Shown here one piece after another: positions 1 to 12,727 of a stretch of DNA of 64,000 bases. The stretch lies in assembly GCA_013176395.1 (NCBI GenBank), contig JABMLP010000009.1, positions 1,488,001 through 1,552,000 on the forward strand, given 5' to 3'. Below the pieces are notes generated by a model. The model was not told where the DNA came from, did not search any database, and saw only the letters and a program-made list of their open reading frames with translations. Source of the stretch: Venturia oleaginea. Lineage: Eukaryota; Ascomycota; Dothideomycetes; Venturiales; Venturiaceae. How positions within the stretch are numbered: position 1 is the first letter of the stretch; each line of letters starts with the position of its first letter. A program made the position numbers and the translations under genes.

Positions 1-69
1 GTATGTTCAATTCGTCCCTTGAAGTCAGCATTTGCTCATTGTCATCTAGCATTTTGATTATGTCGGTAG

Positions 70-1839
70 TCCTCGAAATTACAAATGGATCAACACGGCT
101 CAATTGCAGAAGACCTGGGAGCACATGACTATGGCATACAAACGAGACGCTAAAAACATATGGTTGGTCAACGTTGGAGACATCAAACCGCTGGTAAGGA
201 GACTTGTAATTCTGTATTGAAGCATACTAACAAAACTAGGAACTGCCCACCAGCCATTTCTTCGACCTTGCTTATGACATCTCGTTGTATTCAAAACCAG
301 ATAGTACATCCTGGTGGCTTCACCAGTGGACTTCTCGAGAATTTGGAACGGAGTATGCAAAGAACATTTCTGCTGCTCTGACGCGCTACATGAGTCTAGC
401 TGGCAAGAAAAAATACGAGCTCGTTATGGCAAATACTTACAACATCATCAATTACGACGAAGGCGACAATATGCTAGCAGAGTGGCATAACTTGGCGAAA
501 GGTGCCCGGGCAATTTACGACAAGCTTTCCGAGACAATGAAGCCCGCATTCTTTGAACTAGTCTTACATCCTATCCTTGCAGGTGGAAACCACTACGATG
601 TTGTAATTAGCGCTGCGAAGAACAACCACTACGCATCTCAAGGTCGTAGCAGGGCGAACGTGGTCGCTGATTATGTCAGGAGCAAATGGGACTATGACCA
701 GGAGTTGAAGACTCGATATCATCAGCTACTGGGTGGAAAGTGGGACCACATGATGGACCAGACTCACTTTTACGATAATTATTGGTGAGTCCCCTAGCGA
801 GCATAGGAACAGTTCACTGATAACATGAAGGCAACAACCCATGACGGACCAGATGCCTCCTATTCGATACATACAGTCCCAAGCTAGTGCTCTGAGTGAA
901 GATTTGGGCGTTGCAATTGAGGGCTCGAATGCCTCTCTCCCTGGCGACGATCGATGGCATCCGAATTCTGGAACCACTCTGACAATGATACCTGCTTCTC
1001 CTTATGGAAGGTCTCCTTGGATCGACATTTTCACACGAGGTATCAACAATTTTACTTTCACAATCACAACTGAACAGCCATGGGTGACAGTGACTCCAAA
1101 CACGGGAGCAATTGCTCCCGGCGGCACCACCGACGTCCGAGCCCAAGTGACAGTAGACTGGAAAAAGACACCGATCGATTCCGGCACCGTTCTCATTAAG
1201 ATCCAGTCCTCAACAGGCTATGGAACTCAAGGCTCAATGCCTCAACTCAGCCTCCCCTACACCAACTTCGTCCTACCGCCAACCTTTAAATCAGGCTTCG
1301 TCGAGTCCGATGCTACGATCTCAATGGAAGCAGAACACTATTCGCAAATTATCCCCGGTACAGATGCAAGCCAAGAATACATCGTTCTGCCCGACTACGG
1401 CAAAACGCTATCCGGCGTTACCCTAGCCGATGTCAAAGCGCCCCCTCTGGATACAACGACTGGACCAAGACTCGAATACAATTTTTACTCCTTCACCAAT
1501 ACGAATACGACCAATCAAACTGTTGTATCATTGGTTCTCAGTCCATCGCTTAATGCGATGCCAGGACGTCCTCTTAAGTATGCTGTTGCTGTTGATACAC
1601 AGGCTCCGCAGACCGTGCAATTTGTTGTTGATGTAAAAGGTGCCAGTGTGCCGAATGGGTGGTCCAAGGCTGTCAGTGATGCTTGTTGGACTTCGAACAC
1701 GAAGTGGACCGTGGGAGCTGGGGCTCATACGTTGAAGTTCTGGGCACTTGAGCCGGGTGTGGTGTTGCAGAAGGTTGTTATTGATTTAGGTGGGGTGCGG
1801 GATTCGTATCTTGGTCCGCCGGAAAGTTTTAGATTGTAA
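70..1839 (+). CDS. GH115 xylan alpha-glucuronidase, C-terminal part (gene enters from the left edge)
   Basis: Three exons can be read: 70-193, 240-784 and 831-1839. The window opens on GTATGT, the donor of an intron ending at 69. The spliced protein runs through PRNYKWINTAQL, IWLVNVGDIKPL, PTSHFFDLAYD, then GKWDHMMDQTHFYDNYW joined across an intron to QQPMTDQMPP. I recognise these as glycoside hydrolase family 115 motifs. The last third (from about GVAIEGSNASLPGDD) is beta-rich and corresponds to the C-terminal accessory domain. GH115 enzymes remove (4-O-methyl)glucuronic acid from glucuronoxylan and are normally secreted. The signal peptide and N-terminal half lie outside the window, so secretion cannot be checked. 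About 560 C-terminal residues are present with no lesion. This fits a plant-biomass-degrading lifestyle. Confidence 0.9.
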
Positions 1840-2199
1840 AGATGGAAGGGAATGTGGTGAGCGAGTTTATCGTGAGTATTCGCTTCAAAAACATGAAAAG
1901 GAAGGGCAGACGTTCAATTCATCATCTGCTAGGCTTTCTAAGCCATGGTATCATAAAATGACAAAAACAAAGCGCTCCCAAATTCCATATTTCCGCAGGG
2001 CCAGCGAGATCTTCTCTCATTATAATGATTACAATAAATCAAAAAAAAGCATTTCTCCATCGCGCCCGACGTCCCCAAACAACGACCCCCTGAAAATCAC
2101 TCCTTCTTCACCCTCTTCATCGGAGACCGGGCAATAATTGGTGGAGCAGCAACAGGAACTGGTGCTGGAGCGGGCACAACGATAGGAGCTGGATTCACA
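1840..2199. other. Gene-free 3' flank of the GH115 gene
   Basis: AT-rich intergenic DNA with an A run near 2040. No frame has codon structure resembling the neighbouring genes. It presumably holds the 3' UTR and polyadenylation region of the GH115 gene. Confidence 0.5.
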
Positions 2200-2200
2200 T

Positions 2201-2339
2201 GCGCACTCACCTTGAGGATATGCAAACTCACCTTGAGGATATGCGTACTCACCTTGAGGATATGCACACTCACCTTGAGTATATGCGCACTTACCTTAAG
2301 GATATTTAAGGATATGTGCATATCCTTAGGGTGAGTGCA
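2201..2339. repeat. 21-bp minisatellite followed by an inverted copy of the unit
   Basis: About five head-to-tail copies of a 21-bp unit of the form ACTCACCTTGAGGATATGC occupy 2201-2310, with a few substitutions between copies. After a short AT-rich spacer, 2321-2339 reads TATCCTTAGGGTGAGTGCA, nearly the reverse complement of the unit. The tail can therefore fold back on the array. Because 21 is divisible by three, minus-strand frames show a spurious ILKVSxH repeat. I do not regard this as a protein gene. Confidence 0.85.
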
Positions 2340-2340
2340 A

Positions 2341-5300
2341 CGAACAGATGATGTGCCCAAGGCACGGGGAGGGAGCGGAGAAGATCGAGGTGAGCGCAGA
2401 GCTCGGCCTCGGAGGGGTCAAGAGAGACATATAGCACCGCGCTGTGAGGATATCAGCTGACTTAGAGTGCAGGCGTCCAATCATAGGAGCTTGTTCGAGG
2501 GCTGGAATAGTGCTATTGTTCATCAATGGAGGATCTCTGGTCTCATGGGAGACACCTGTGGTCGATGGACTATATGGCAATGCACATAATAACAATCTAA
2601 GCCAGCAGTGGTCACTGGAGAGCCTTTGGCTCATTATTGTCTTCTTAAAGTATCCATTCATCCATTTATTGACCTATTGAATTCGAGTTGATGCTGTTAG
2701 AAGCTTCTCAAATCACTCCGCCGACCTGACTTCGACCAGCCCCTGTGATGAGGAAGTCGTGTGGCGAGAAGCCTCCTTTGTACAAGCCAATCCCTCACAT
2801 TCACCTCATCGCACCTGTCTTCCATGTTTCATTGAATCAGTTCCATGTCATTGGAGGCCTTTTAAACGATTCCGCTGACTCGACTTTGACCCCATTTGAT
2901 ATCCGCGATCGTGTGGGAAGCAACTGCGACTGTAGGTACTGGCTCATTCAAATTTATCTCGTCGATATCGTCTTCGATCTTGAACGGCATGAATGCAGAT
3001 ATTGGCCGGGAGAGTGTAGTAAGTTGGGGGGTCTGATTGTCGGTGGCAGCAACAAGCGCAGGGCTATTAGGAGGACCTATCTTTTCGGAGTCGACATCGT
3101 GCATCGTGGCTAGGGGAATTGGACTGCGGAGCGAGGATGCTTTGATTGCTCTTTTTGTGGAAAGTGATCCTTGAGCTTCGCGATGGTGGTCTTCGCTTGT
3201 GCGACCAGAGTATGGGCGATGGAGGAGAGGCATTGCTTGGTTTTGGTGAACGCCATCTCTGTTGCAGCTTGTCTCGATCACCTTTCGCTGGGTTTCGGGC
3301 GTGTAGAGGTATTTTGCGTGCGACGCCCAATTGGATGTAGATGGTGGCCTTCTGGTCTTGCAACAGGGTAAATATCATACAGAATACGACAGTGTTATCG
3401 TTTCCACAGATCATGAGCTCTCGGAGAACAGGCTCAAACAGCATAGCAAATCACAGCCAAGTAACAAACCCAGTGTATATACATCAGGAACCTACTGTTG
3501 CCTTCGATCGTACATCCTGAGGCGCTGGAACAGCTCAAAATGATGAGAATCATGGAATAGTGATGAAGTAGCGGTTCGAAAGCGTCGTGTTGAGATATCC
3601 TGACTTCCATTCTTGGCCAGAAAAAGTCAGCATGGATTGATACGTTGTACATATTGCAAACACACGCTCCGGAGTGAGAAAATAGCATCTAGCACTCTAC
3701 TCAAGCGATGTGAGGTATATGAGATCAAGAATAGCCCATGATATCAGCTCAGAAGCTAGCAAAGAATTAGTCACGGAGAGATCCCAACACATTTCAAGAA
3801 TGGAGATATTCCCTCTGTGTGAAGCATGATCTCTTGCTTTGAAGCGAACGGGTTGTGTCCAAAATGGATGACTACGCAGTATACTTATCAATTGACTCCA
3901 GTCGGGTAATTCAAGGGTGCGGTGGGGCAGCGGTGAAAGCCGCAGACATCCTGTCATGCGGCATCAATACAGAGAAGGTCTCCTCTAGAGTTTGCCCAGG
4001 TTGTCTAAAGAATGTGATTAGCCGTACGGGGGCCCGGTACGGTTCATTCTTTTTGGTTTCTCTCGAAAACTATTCTCGACTGAGGACAGCAATAGATGCT
4101 CATCAACGATGAACCGAAAGCGCAAAGGCTTTGTAGCGGAATACACAGATGCAGGTGCCGTATGAGTTGAGCTCACTTCTGCTGACATACGCCTTCAGTT
4201 TGAAGCTAGAATACCGGCAGATCCGTCCAACCAGACCAAACTCCATGAGGAAAGCGAATCCCGAAGCCTCCAAACCTCCAAACCCCCTCCTACACACAAA
4301 TACACACACACACACACACACCCCGATCTCGAGTCACAAAGAGGCTTATACACGTACAATGAAGAGGCTGGACAAAGAAATTCGTGGTCGGCTTGATTTA
4401 CCACAGCTGTAGCCCAGATCACCCACCAGAGGGCGCTGCCGTGAAGCGCTTTTTGCCGCCATTTCCCTGCGGCATTGCACCCCCGAATTCGAGCCCTCAA
4501 CGAGCATACACAATACAATGAAGAAGAAGGGCGAGAGCATTCATGTATGGCATGTCCCGGCACAGCTGCGAGGCAGATTACCCGTCGGGGACGCTCTTCT
4601 GCGCGTTACGTGCGACAGCTTCCAAAGGCATCATCGTTTTGATACACCAAGGCGGAAGACGAAAGCGAGGACATGATGGCGCTTGAGCTCGAAGTCCATC
4701 TTTGGCACGATCGCGACCACCTGAGGTCTTTGAGTCAGATAGGCTCATAACGACAATAGAGGAGCGCGGTTCGGCAATGAATACGTGAGACCTGAGCTGG
4801 GAGTCTTCCTCTCTCTTGTATAGACAGCCATTGTCTCCGAGCGAGAATCTCTCCACATTATTGAAATCAAGAGCGACCTGTTTGCGGCCAAAAGAGCTTG
4901 GATTGGACGAAACCAGAGTGTACTCAGTTTGGAAGAGATTTCACTCTTTGTGTCCGAACGGGTGAAAAGCTTTTCCTCTCCAGAGTGGTCCAAGAATCGA
5001 CATGTGGAGTCCGGACAGTAGTGCTTGGAATTGCGCAAGGACTTTGAAAATCGAATTTGAAAATCGAAGGACTTGGTTTTTTATCCTCGATCCCAGTGGA
5101 GGCCCATGCTCAGAACCAGTTGTCTTCAAATCTCAAAACGCTGTTCTCTTCCTTATTGTCGTCTACTGGTCAGACACCCTGCCTGAAATGAGTATCCGTT
5201 GCAGAAAAGGCGCAAGATTGACAGGCGGACCTCGTGGGCAAGAGCTTGGAGTAGGTACCTACACGAGGATATGTCAAAGACGAAGGAATCGGCCTTTTTT

Positions 5301-6149
5301 GTCCCCGATGACCGTGGAGACCCAGGACCCAAAGCAGCGATCTCCGAACGCTGTGATCATCGTCAACCTCGTCTATCCCTGATTAGACAGTTGGATCCTT
5401 GTCCTGTCCATCTTGCAAGCACTCTTATCCCGCCAGCAGCGACAATTTGGACGTGAGGCCTCGCACAAGTGCCATGCCAGTATCAAAGCCGCACACAGGA
5501 AAATAGTAGCATTTCCAAGCACTGACAAATCCAAGCCCCAAGTGTTGCCGGCCATCGATCACAGGCAAGAGTGCTTAATCTTCCATTGTTAACCTGGCTG
5601 CCATTCATCTATGCAAGCGTCCAAAGGTGGGGCAACAATGCTCGTCAATGGGAGTCTGTTTCAGTGCATGCTTGTCATCCACACAATGATAAGGCCGTCT
5701 CTTCACAGCCCAAGTGCCTCTTGCACTCTGGACAGATCTTTCTCATCAGGCCTCCTCTTCGAGCAATATAGCAAGGACTCGAAGTTCCGTCTGTTAGTTT
5801 GTTTTCTGCTAGGACACTTCCAGCTTGTCGAAGCCCATCCACAGCACTGCTGCCGCTCCTCCCTTGGCCACATCTGCATCATTGACTGTGGTCTTCAAAT
5901 CTCAGCAGGCCCTGCCCGTCCAGCTCTTCCTTCGTGTATATGCTTTAAGAGCCAACCACGCTTGCGATCTTGACGACATCGGCCCTTACTGTGAACATCT
6001 TCGTGGTCATGTGGTTGCCATCGCACGCACGTCGTGCCAGCCTTGGCCATCTGTTGTCGAAGATTGTTCAAATATAACTTCAACTTGTTCCGTGCCCCCG
6101 AAACAGGACTGCGGTTTTTCAGCATGGCCTCGTGACACTGGATTTTGGC
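2341..6149. other. Gene desert, no supported gene
   Basis: Short overlapping frames occur on both strands (for example minus 2862-3281 and 3067-3444), but none has recognisable domains, convincing splice structure or codon use like the real genes nearby. It may contain old decayed repeats; I recognise no family. Confidence 0.45.
4292..4321. repeat. (AC)n microsatellite
   Basis: An AC dinucleotide run interrupted by AAAT near its start. Simple-sequence repeat within non-coding DNA. Confidence 0.9.
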
Positions 6150-7480
6150 TTAGCACTCTCAGTGTATTGAAGCTTGATTCACCATGCCGATGCCGTTCTG
6201 CCATGTCCCGCCTCGGGTTGATGCACCAAACGTGCTGTTCGCCGAATCGCCAATCCTTTCGTGCCGTCACATCCTGGAATTATGATGCTGCCTCTGCGCT
6301 CGTGAACTGCAATTTGCTGTTCGCGGTTCGCTTGTTGAGAGTGACGCTTCGAGGAGATCTGTCACAATGCCCATGCCACCCTGTCTCTCTCCGCCTCTTG
6401 AGACTCATGCGCCCATTGCAGCTGCACTTCCTGGCCATTTTTCCTGCCACAAAGTTCTCAATATAGGTCTCGGCCATGATGGAGGATTGCTTTTGAAACG
6501 CCATCGCGGATTGTGGAACCGTGATGGCCGTTGAGGTTTGGGCCATTGCGCTTGCGGATGTGAGGTTTTCACGTCGGTCGCTTTGCCCATGCCGCCATCC
6601 CTTTCTCCGCCTCTTGAAATGGATGCGCCCATAGCGACTCTTCTCCCCAGTCAACTCTTCCATGCTCAATTGTCCGATGTTCCCAATATACGACTCGGCT
6701 ATGCCCTAAAAAATTGTAGTTATCCTCATCGCGGTTTATGGAACGGGTGTTTGGTGTGGATCTCTGGCCTTTTGTGCTTGCGAGTCTGAGGCTTCTGTGC
6801 CGGGCGCCAAGGGCATAACGAGGCGTTTCTGGACATATTCCCATCGGCAATTTGGTGGTCGCATCTTGTTGTCGTCAAATCATATGGCAGACTCGACCTT
6901 CTCACGCCTCCTGGATGGTGGTTGCCACTTTGTGATCGATGTACATCGAAGGCCGGTGTGCGGAAGTGGTAGCTGTACGCCCGGCGCAGGCTGCGTAAGG
7001 GTTTCTCGTGGTGTTACCGGGCATGCTGCTGTCCAAAAATAAGCAAGCCGTTTTGTTGTCGACAGAATGACTGGCAGATTTGATGCCGGCGCGCCTGGTC
7101 GACTCTCTGCGATCGGTTTTCGTTGACTGAAGGCTAGTATACGGAAGTGGTAATCCTCTGCCCTGCGTGGGCCTCGCGAGGTCATTTCGTGGTGTGTCCA
7201 CATATGCTGTGATCGAAAAATCAGTAATCCTGTCTTGTCGTCAAAAATCTTCCAGATTCGATGCCACCTCGCCTCCAACATGGATATTGGGTATTTGCAA
7301 TCGATTCCCGCCGGGCGCAAGTCTGCGCAAGTGGTGTTGCTTTGCCCGGCGCCTCCCCTCGAGGGCATGTATTGGAATTCCCATGAATGGGCCATTGAAG
7401 ATTCGCTCTCTGCGTCTCCTTGTCACCATCAGCCCCTAGAATCAAGGCCGCCGCGCCGTGAATATGGGGCATAGGGGCAG
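6150..7480. repeat. Diverged tandem array with a period of about 180-220 bp
   Basis: Several words recur at regular spacing. A GCAAGTGGT/GGAAGTGGT word occurs near 6961, 7142 and 7326. A GCCCGGCGC-like word occurs near 6798, 6979 and 7350. A TTGTTGTCG-like word occurs near 6866, 7053 and 7232. All give a period of about 180-187 bp. Further left, CTCTCCGCCTCTTGA / TTCTCCGCCTCTTGA plus ATGCGCCCAT recur at about 6390 and 6604, and ATCGCGG..TGGAAC at about 6503 and 6723, giving about 220 bp. Copies are heavily substituted, so frames are not conserved between units. Looks like an old minisatellite/satellite array rather than a repeat protein gene. Confidence 0.6.
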
Positions 7481-10400
7481 CGTCTTTGCGACCAATGTCT
7501 ATGAAGTAAGCCGACATGCGGATCCTTGATGTTCTTTCCGCAGAAGTATGCGGTATCTCGGGCCTTGTGGTATCGACAGGTCATCAGGATATGCGTCTCT
7601 TCGTGGGAATGTATGGCGACTCAATTCAGCTGTGCCCTTGGAAAGGCTCTTGCTTGCTTTGCAATCAATGTGCGATAGGGGCTGTTCTATTGGGCTGGAT
7701 GTTCAGTGCGAAACATACTGTGGTGTATCTGGCCAATGCCGATTTTTCAAGGTCGTGTGAAATCAGAGCATCGTTGTTATGAGGAATTGAGAAGGGTGAC
7801 AGAGTTGGCACGCTCACGCCCTCTGGAAAAGCAGCCTTATGCTTTGCCGCCAACATTTTGTTTTGGAGACTGGTCGGAACGACAGTCCGCTGTATACCAG
7901 CCTGAGGGTGTTGCAAAGCCGCGAGAGAGTATGCAGTGAACGTAATCGCCGCCTTCGCACCCAATGGCGTCGACGGTGTGCATCGATAATTTGGAAAGCG
8001 CCCTGATGGATTTTATCCTGGGTGGCAAGGCACGTCGACTGGCTGTATAGCAGCACCAAATCCGTTTAAATCCTGTTTTGGCATTGAAAGTCGACATGAG
8101 GCCGCCATCAAGTCTGAAAGAGGCTATGGAGATTGCATGTCAACACGAAGCTCAACTCTCACTGCATACTATAGCGATGACACCAAATCAATTGCATGTG
8201 GAGACTACACTGAAGGCAATCACAAAAGCTAAGTCGAGGAGCTAGGCTCAAGTCTGTGTTGCTGCGTCTATCACACCGCGGTTGGCATTTGAAGAGGGTA
8301 TATCATTCAATATCCTGGAACGTTCCTTCATCCTCCATGGGGAACCTCCCCTTGGGGGAATGGTCTAGGTAATTTGTCCCCACCACAGCACAACTTCCCT
8401 AGTCCGCCCTAAGACCTATCTTGAGCAAATAGGCATGGGTATGCACATAACTGGGTTTGAGCCCCTCGTTAGCACAGCTAACGCGTCTCTTTTGCCATTT
8501 TTGGTGATGGAGATAATTTTTATTTGTTGCACTCTCGCCTTTGATGTCCATGGCGATGGTGATTTCTCTTGCTTTTGACTTCTTCGTTGAGTAGGGAAAA
8601 ATGTTGCCATTTAATTTTGATGGCGAAATCAACACTATTACATTGTTGGGTTGCTGGATTTGGAAGCCCGGCACTCTGTTTGAACGTTATCGGCCGTTAT
8701 TGGCAGTTACTTGGAGACACGATCTCTCAATCATCAAGATCGTGGACTGTCAAGCCATCAGGATCGAACTCGATGGAGGGAACATTCGGAATTGTTCAAA
8801 CACATCGTCCGAACTCATGCAATTCGGCGGCTTTCAGGGGCCATGAAAAACGATATTCATGAGGATGAAGTGAAACACGCCTCTCCGCCGTTGTAATATC
8901 TTGGAAGTCCAACCAGCCTTTGCGCTCCAATTCGGCAATGTCTGTCATGGGGACAGTCTCGCGGACACGATCGTTCAATCATTAGCATCATCTACTGTGT
9001 TCACAGACGAGTTCAAGCCATAGAGATTGGATATATTGGCGAGAATGACTTCAACGTCCCGAATTGGAGTTCCAATACAACCAACACTTCGCTCGGTCTA
9101 AGAAATATTGTTGACGAAGACGATTATTCCACTTTTTAGACTTGTCCATTAATCTAGGACTAGCATACCCTCAAGCCATTGCAGTTGTGCCACCGACTGG
9201 GGTGTTAGGCTACTTCGTGAACTGGGAGCAAAACATCTAGGCCTTGGCATCTATCCAGCGCCTTTATGTCTGCAAAAATACTGCAAAAAGAATGTCACAT
9301 TCTTCAGGCAAACTGGGCAAAGCCTAGAGGAAACCTTTGTTTTCTCATCGCTTGTTATCTTTACTTCCAAATAGCAGAATGCCTGTGGCTATTAACCACT
9401 ACCCCACCGCGCCCTTGAGGTGAAAACTCCGAAAGGTTTGCTTTTATAGGGGCTGTGCGTGTCTCCCGTGCGTCACTGACATCACCACTGCAGGCTGTTG
9501 AAAGAGTTTTGACAGCGTTCCTGAGCGATTCTGCAACCATCTTCTCGCCTCAATCAGGTGCGGCATCATTCTGCCAGTTTGTGCTTAGATATCTGGCGAG
9601 CCTACCTACATTTTGCTCAGCTTCGACTTCCCTCTATTTCAAGCCAGACTCCGCTTGCTTCTCCATTTACGCTCAATGGCCGCTGATCTTCTTGACTGGG
9701 TATGGTAAATTCTTCTCCATGGCACTTTCGATGACCTCTCTCACAGACACATTCTTTCCTCCACATCCATTCGTGTTTTCCCTTGCTATGAGGCCCCGAT
9801 GGCCTCGTTTCTACACTCCGACTATTGTAAACCTTCTATTCCATCCACCAGCACGCTAGCCTTCTTAGACTGCCAAACCCTCAGGATTTATCGCGCATGG
9901 GTCTCTCTGGCATCAGCCTACATGAGCATACGCAATGGTATTAACGTGTGTTTGGCTCTACAATGGCAGAGTCTCAAACGCATTAGGCTGGAAGTCGACG
10001 GAGACAATTGCGGCAGACTCCAGCGAGTTCTACATAGTACACGAATATTCTGATAATTTCGATGGCAGATACTTTTCCATGTCTTCTATGAGGCACTCTA
10101 TCTGATCTTGATTTCAGCATACCCCTGCTTCCGCACGACCGATGCTCTGCGAAAGTCATTTACAAATGCGGCGGATCGGACACACAGCACTTGCCGGTTT
10201 CTGCCACGCGACAGCCTGGTCAAGTTTGATCAGACGCAGCTCAACTCTCGCGATCTGATATCAGGTGATGTCCTCGAGCTTGGACAACAGGTCATCGATC
10301 TGAGTGCATCACTTGGTATATGCTATATCTCCATTCCTGGCTCGGTGGTGATAAGAGATTTGTTCTTGCGGCCTCTGTCACCGTTTTGTAGGGTTAGAGG

Positions 10401-10743
10401 GGTTGTCCATGGCGCGTTTGGTTAAATTGTACCCGTCTTTACAATGATTCACCTTAGTCTGGGGGATATGGAGATCAATCGGGTCATTTGTGAGAGAGAT
10501 CAACTTTTGACAATTATTGTAGAATGATCACACTTTTATATACAATCTACTTTCATTTCTGGAAGGGAAGGGATTTCAACTGTCAACTAGACATTAGACT
10601 GCTTGATAACCTGGGCGAGAACCTCTCGACGGCTGTAGAAAGGTTGGTAGACAGTAGGCCATCAAGTCAGGCAGACAACCAAAGGCCGTCGCCATCCCGC
10701 TACAAACCGCCTTTTCTATCGCTAGTCACGCAATACACAATCC
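7481..10743. other. Gene desert right of the repeat array
   Basis: No supportable gene. Weak internal repetition is visible: GACACGATCTCTCAATCAT at about 8716 and GACACGATCGTTCAATCAT at about 8964, 248 bp apart, each followed by similar sequence. Plus-strand frames of 80-134 codons (8601-8846, 9455-9859, 10108-10425) have no recognisable domain or splice context. Confidence 0.45.
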
Positions 10744-12727
10744 TCACTTCTTACCAAACCCCTCCGTCTCATCAAACCTACTCAACCACTTCCTCACACT
10801 CCTAATCTCCCAAAGATGCGCCTCTCTAATAAACTGCGGCTCACCAGAAATATTCCAATACCCAAAAGCATAAGAATCCCAATGATGTCCCGCCCCCGCG
10901 ATCAACAAATGCGGATGCAAACTCTCATCCTCAAAACTCTTACTCACCCTCTCCGGCGCCAAATCAGAATGATAACAAACATCCTTCCACACATCGATAT
11001 TCCCATCGATGAAAGCGAGTCTGTCGGCAGAAATATTGAAACCGCCGTATTGGTTGTAAATGTTTAGATCGGGGGTGGGGGGGATGGAATTGTATTTTCC
11101 GCGTGGGAAGGCCCAGGTGCACCATTGTTGGGTATAGTCTACTTGTAGGACTTTTGAGATCAGGAGGGTCCGGTTGAGGGAGCGACTTGGTAGGCGCCTT
11201 GTTCTGTGCAGGTTGAGTAGAGGTAAGAGCGGGAGCCTGAGTTGGCGGTGATGGCGTAGAAGGTTTCTGAGGGGTTTTTGTTAGAGGGTTGGGTGTGGAT
11301 GTGAGGGATGGATCTTACCGTTTTGGGTTCCGAAACAGGCTGTGCTGTCTATAGGCGCACCGTTGCATAGAGGAACTATGTTTTCCTTGACATAATTTGC
11401 GTAGCTACCTAGGTTGGTCCATGGCTCGCCGTTCGTGTATTCTGAGAGTGCGTAATCGAGTTGTGTGATATTTGCTGGTGCGTCGGGGTTCGTGACGTTC
11501 TGACAGAATAGCCAGAAGTCGTCGGAACCATAAACAGGAGACCAGTTTAATTCTTGCCTATTGGTTGTCAGCATCGCTTCCATGTAGCCACCGAAAAGGA
11601 AAGACAGACCATGTATTTGTTGGATAATTCATCGGGCCGCCAACTTTGTATCATGTCAGTCATGCGCTCTGGATAGGAATACCAATCAATAATTACTTGG
11701 GAACGCAATGGTCATGGCGAAATCTCGATTGTCAACGAGATCACCCAGGCCGAACAGGGTCTTCAATTCCTGGATAGCAGCGGTGTTATTGCTGTCGATC
11801 AAAGTGTCGAAATTCGCAATGATTGCATTGATACTAGCGATGCAATCGCTAGGACCGAATTTCTGGATGGGCGAGTACCTTTGAGATAACTCATCAGATG
11901 TACAAAGGAAAAGCGATCGATATGGAGGCTTACCATTCAGGATATGCGAGAGTAGCCTGGACAACGGCACTACTGGCAATGCCTCCATATAAGACATCGC
12001 CATGGGCTTTGACGGAGAAAGCGGTCTGAGCACCTGCTAGACTTCCACCGTACAAAATCCAAGGCGTATTCGGGGCATTGATGCTTGAATTGAAACCTGG
12101 CAGCTTGACGTTCTGGGCAAGATAGGCATTATCGGCAATTGCTGGACACCGAATGAGCTCTGAATCAATTCAGTCATGAGTTGACGACTTACTTTGCTCA
12201 GTCGTCAGATATGCCAATTCATCAGTAGTGCTTGAGTTGAAAGGATAGCTGCGTCCATAATATCTGTTCTCAAGAATGATTCCAAGTCCATTGGTCGCTT
12301 CCATCAAAACCTGTATGACTAAGAACTTTCAGATTAATTTCTCCTTTCATCATCAAGGACAAGAAAACTCACTTCCAGTCCTGATATTACTCAACCGACT
12401 CTCCAAACTCGTCTCACCGCTAACGTACAAATAAACCGGTCCACCAGGTTTATAATACGACGCATCAAACACATATCTCTGCTTAAACGTCGCATTCGTA
12501 TGTGGCACGTACTTTGCCGAGCTCGGAAAATGATCAATCTACACCACCAAATCAGTCAGCAAATCATGAAACTCAACTACGGGCAAAAATTAACAAACCC
12601 GTTGATCGATAGTGTAAACAGTATACTGCTTCGCAGCAGTAGCCTGCCTTTTCTCAATATTTTGTCCATCCCTCCCGCTCAACGCAGCGACACACCCAAT
12701 TAAAGAAAACAAATTATAGATAAGCAT
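10744..12727 (-). CDS. Serine carboxypeptidase, S28 family, with a one-base frameshift
   Basis: Eight exons on the minus strand: 12599-12727, 12373-12538, 12193-12318, 11934-12141, 11697-11878, 11610-11643 (34 nt), 11319-11557 and 10744-11266. The N-terminus (MLIYNLFSLIGCVAALSG) looks like a signal peptide. S28 landmarks follow in order: QRYVFDASYYKPGGPVYLY, EATNGLGIILENRYYG, WILYGGSLAGAQTAF with the nucleophilic Ser, GGPMNYPTNTWQELNW (encoded across the 34-nt exon), QVDYTQQWCTWAFP, DGNIDVW and AGHHWDSY. S28 enzymes cleave C-terminal residues or Pro-X bonds and act extracellularly or in vacuoles. In exon 8 the frame breaks: after ...STGPS a TGA (11160-11162) ends the protein at 396 aa, before the Asp/His region. 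The sequence resumes one base out of frame as LISKVLQVDY. One missing C in a C run explains it. The restored length would be about 535 aa, typical for the family. Confidence 0.85.

Noticed and set aside
2862..3444. Overlapping minus-strand frames (139 and 125 codons)
   Set aside because: Two different frames cover the same DNA and neither has a recognisable domain; might be a relic but cannot be supported.
5825..6466. 213-codon plus-strand frame in the desert
   Set aside because: Runs into the diverged repeat array, Cys/Leu/Ser-rich, no domain or splice context; frames do not persist between repeat units.
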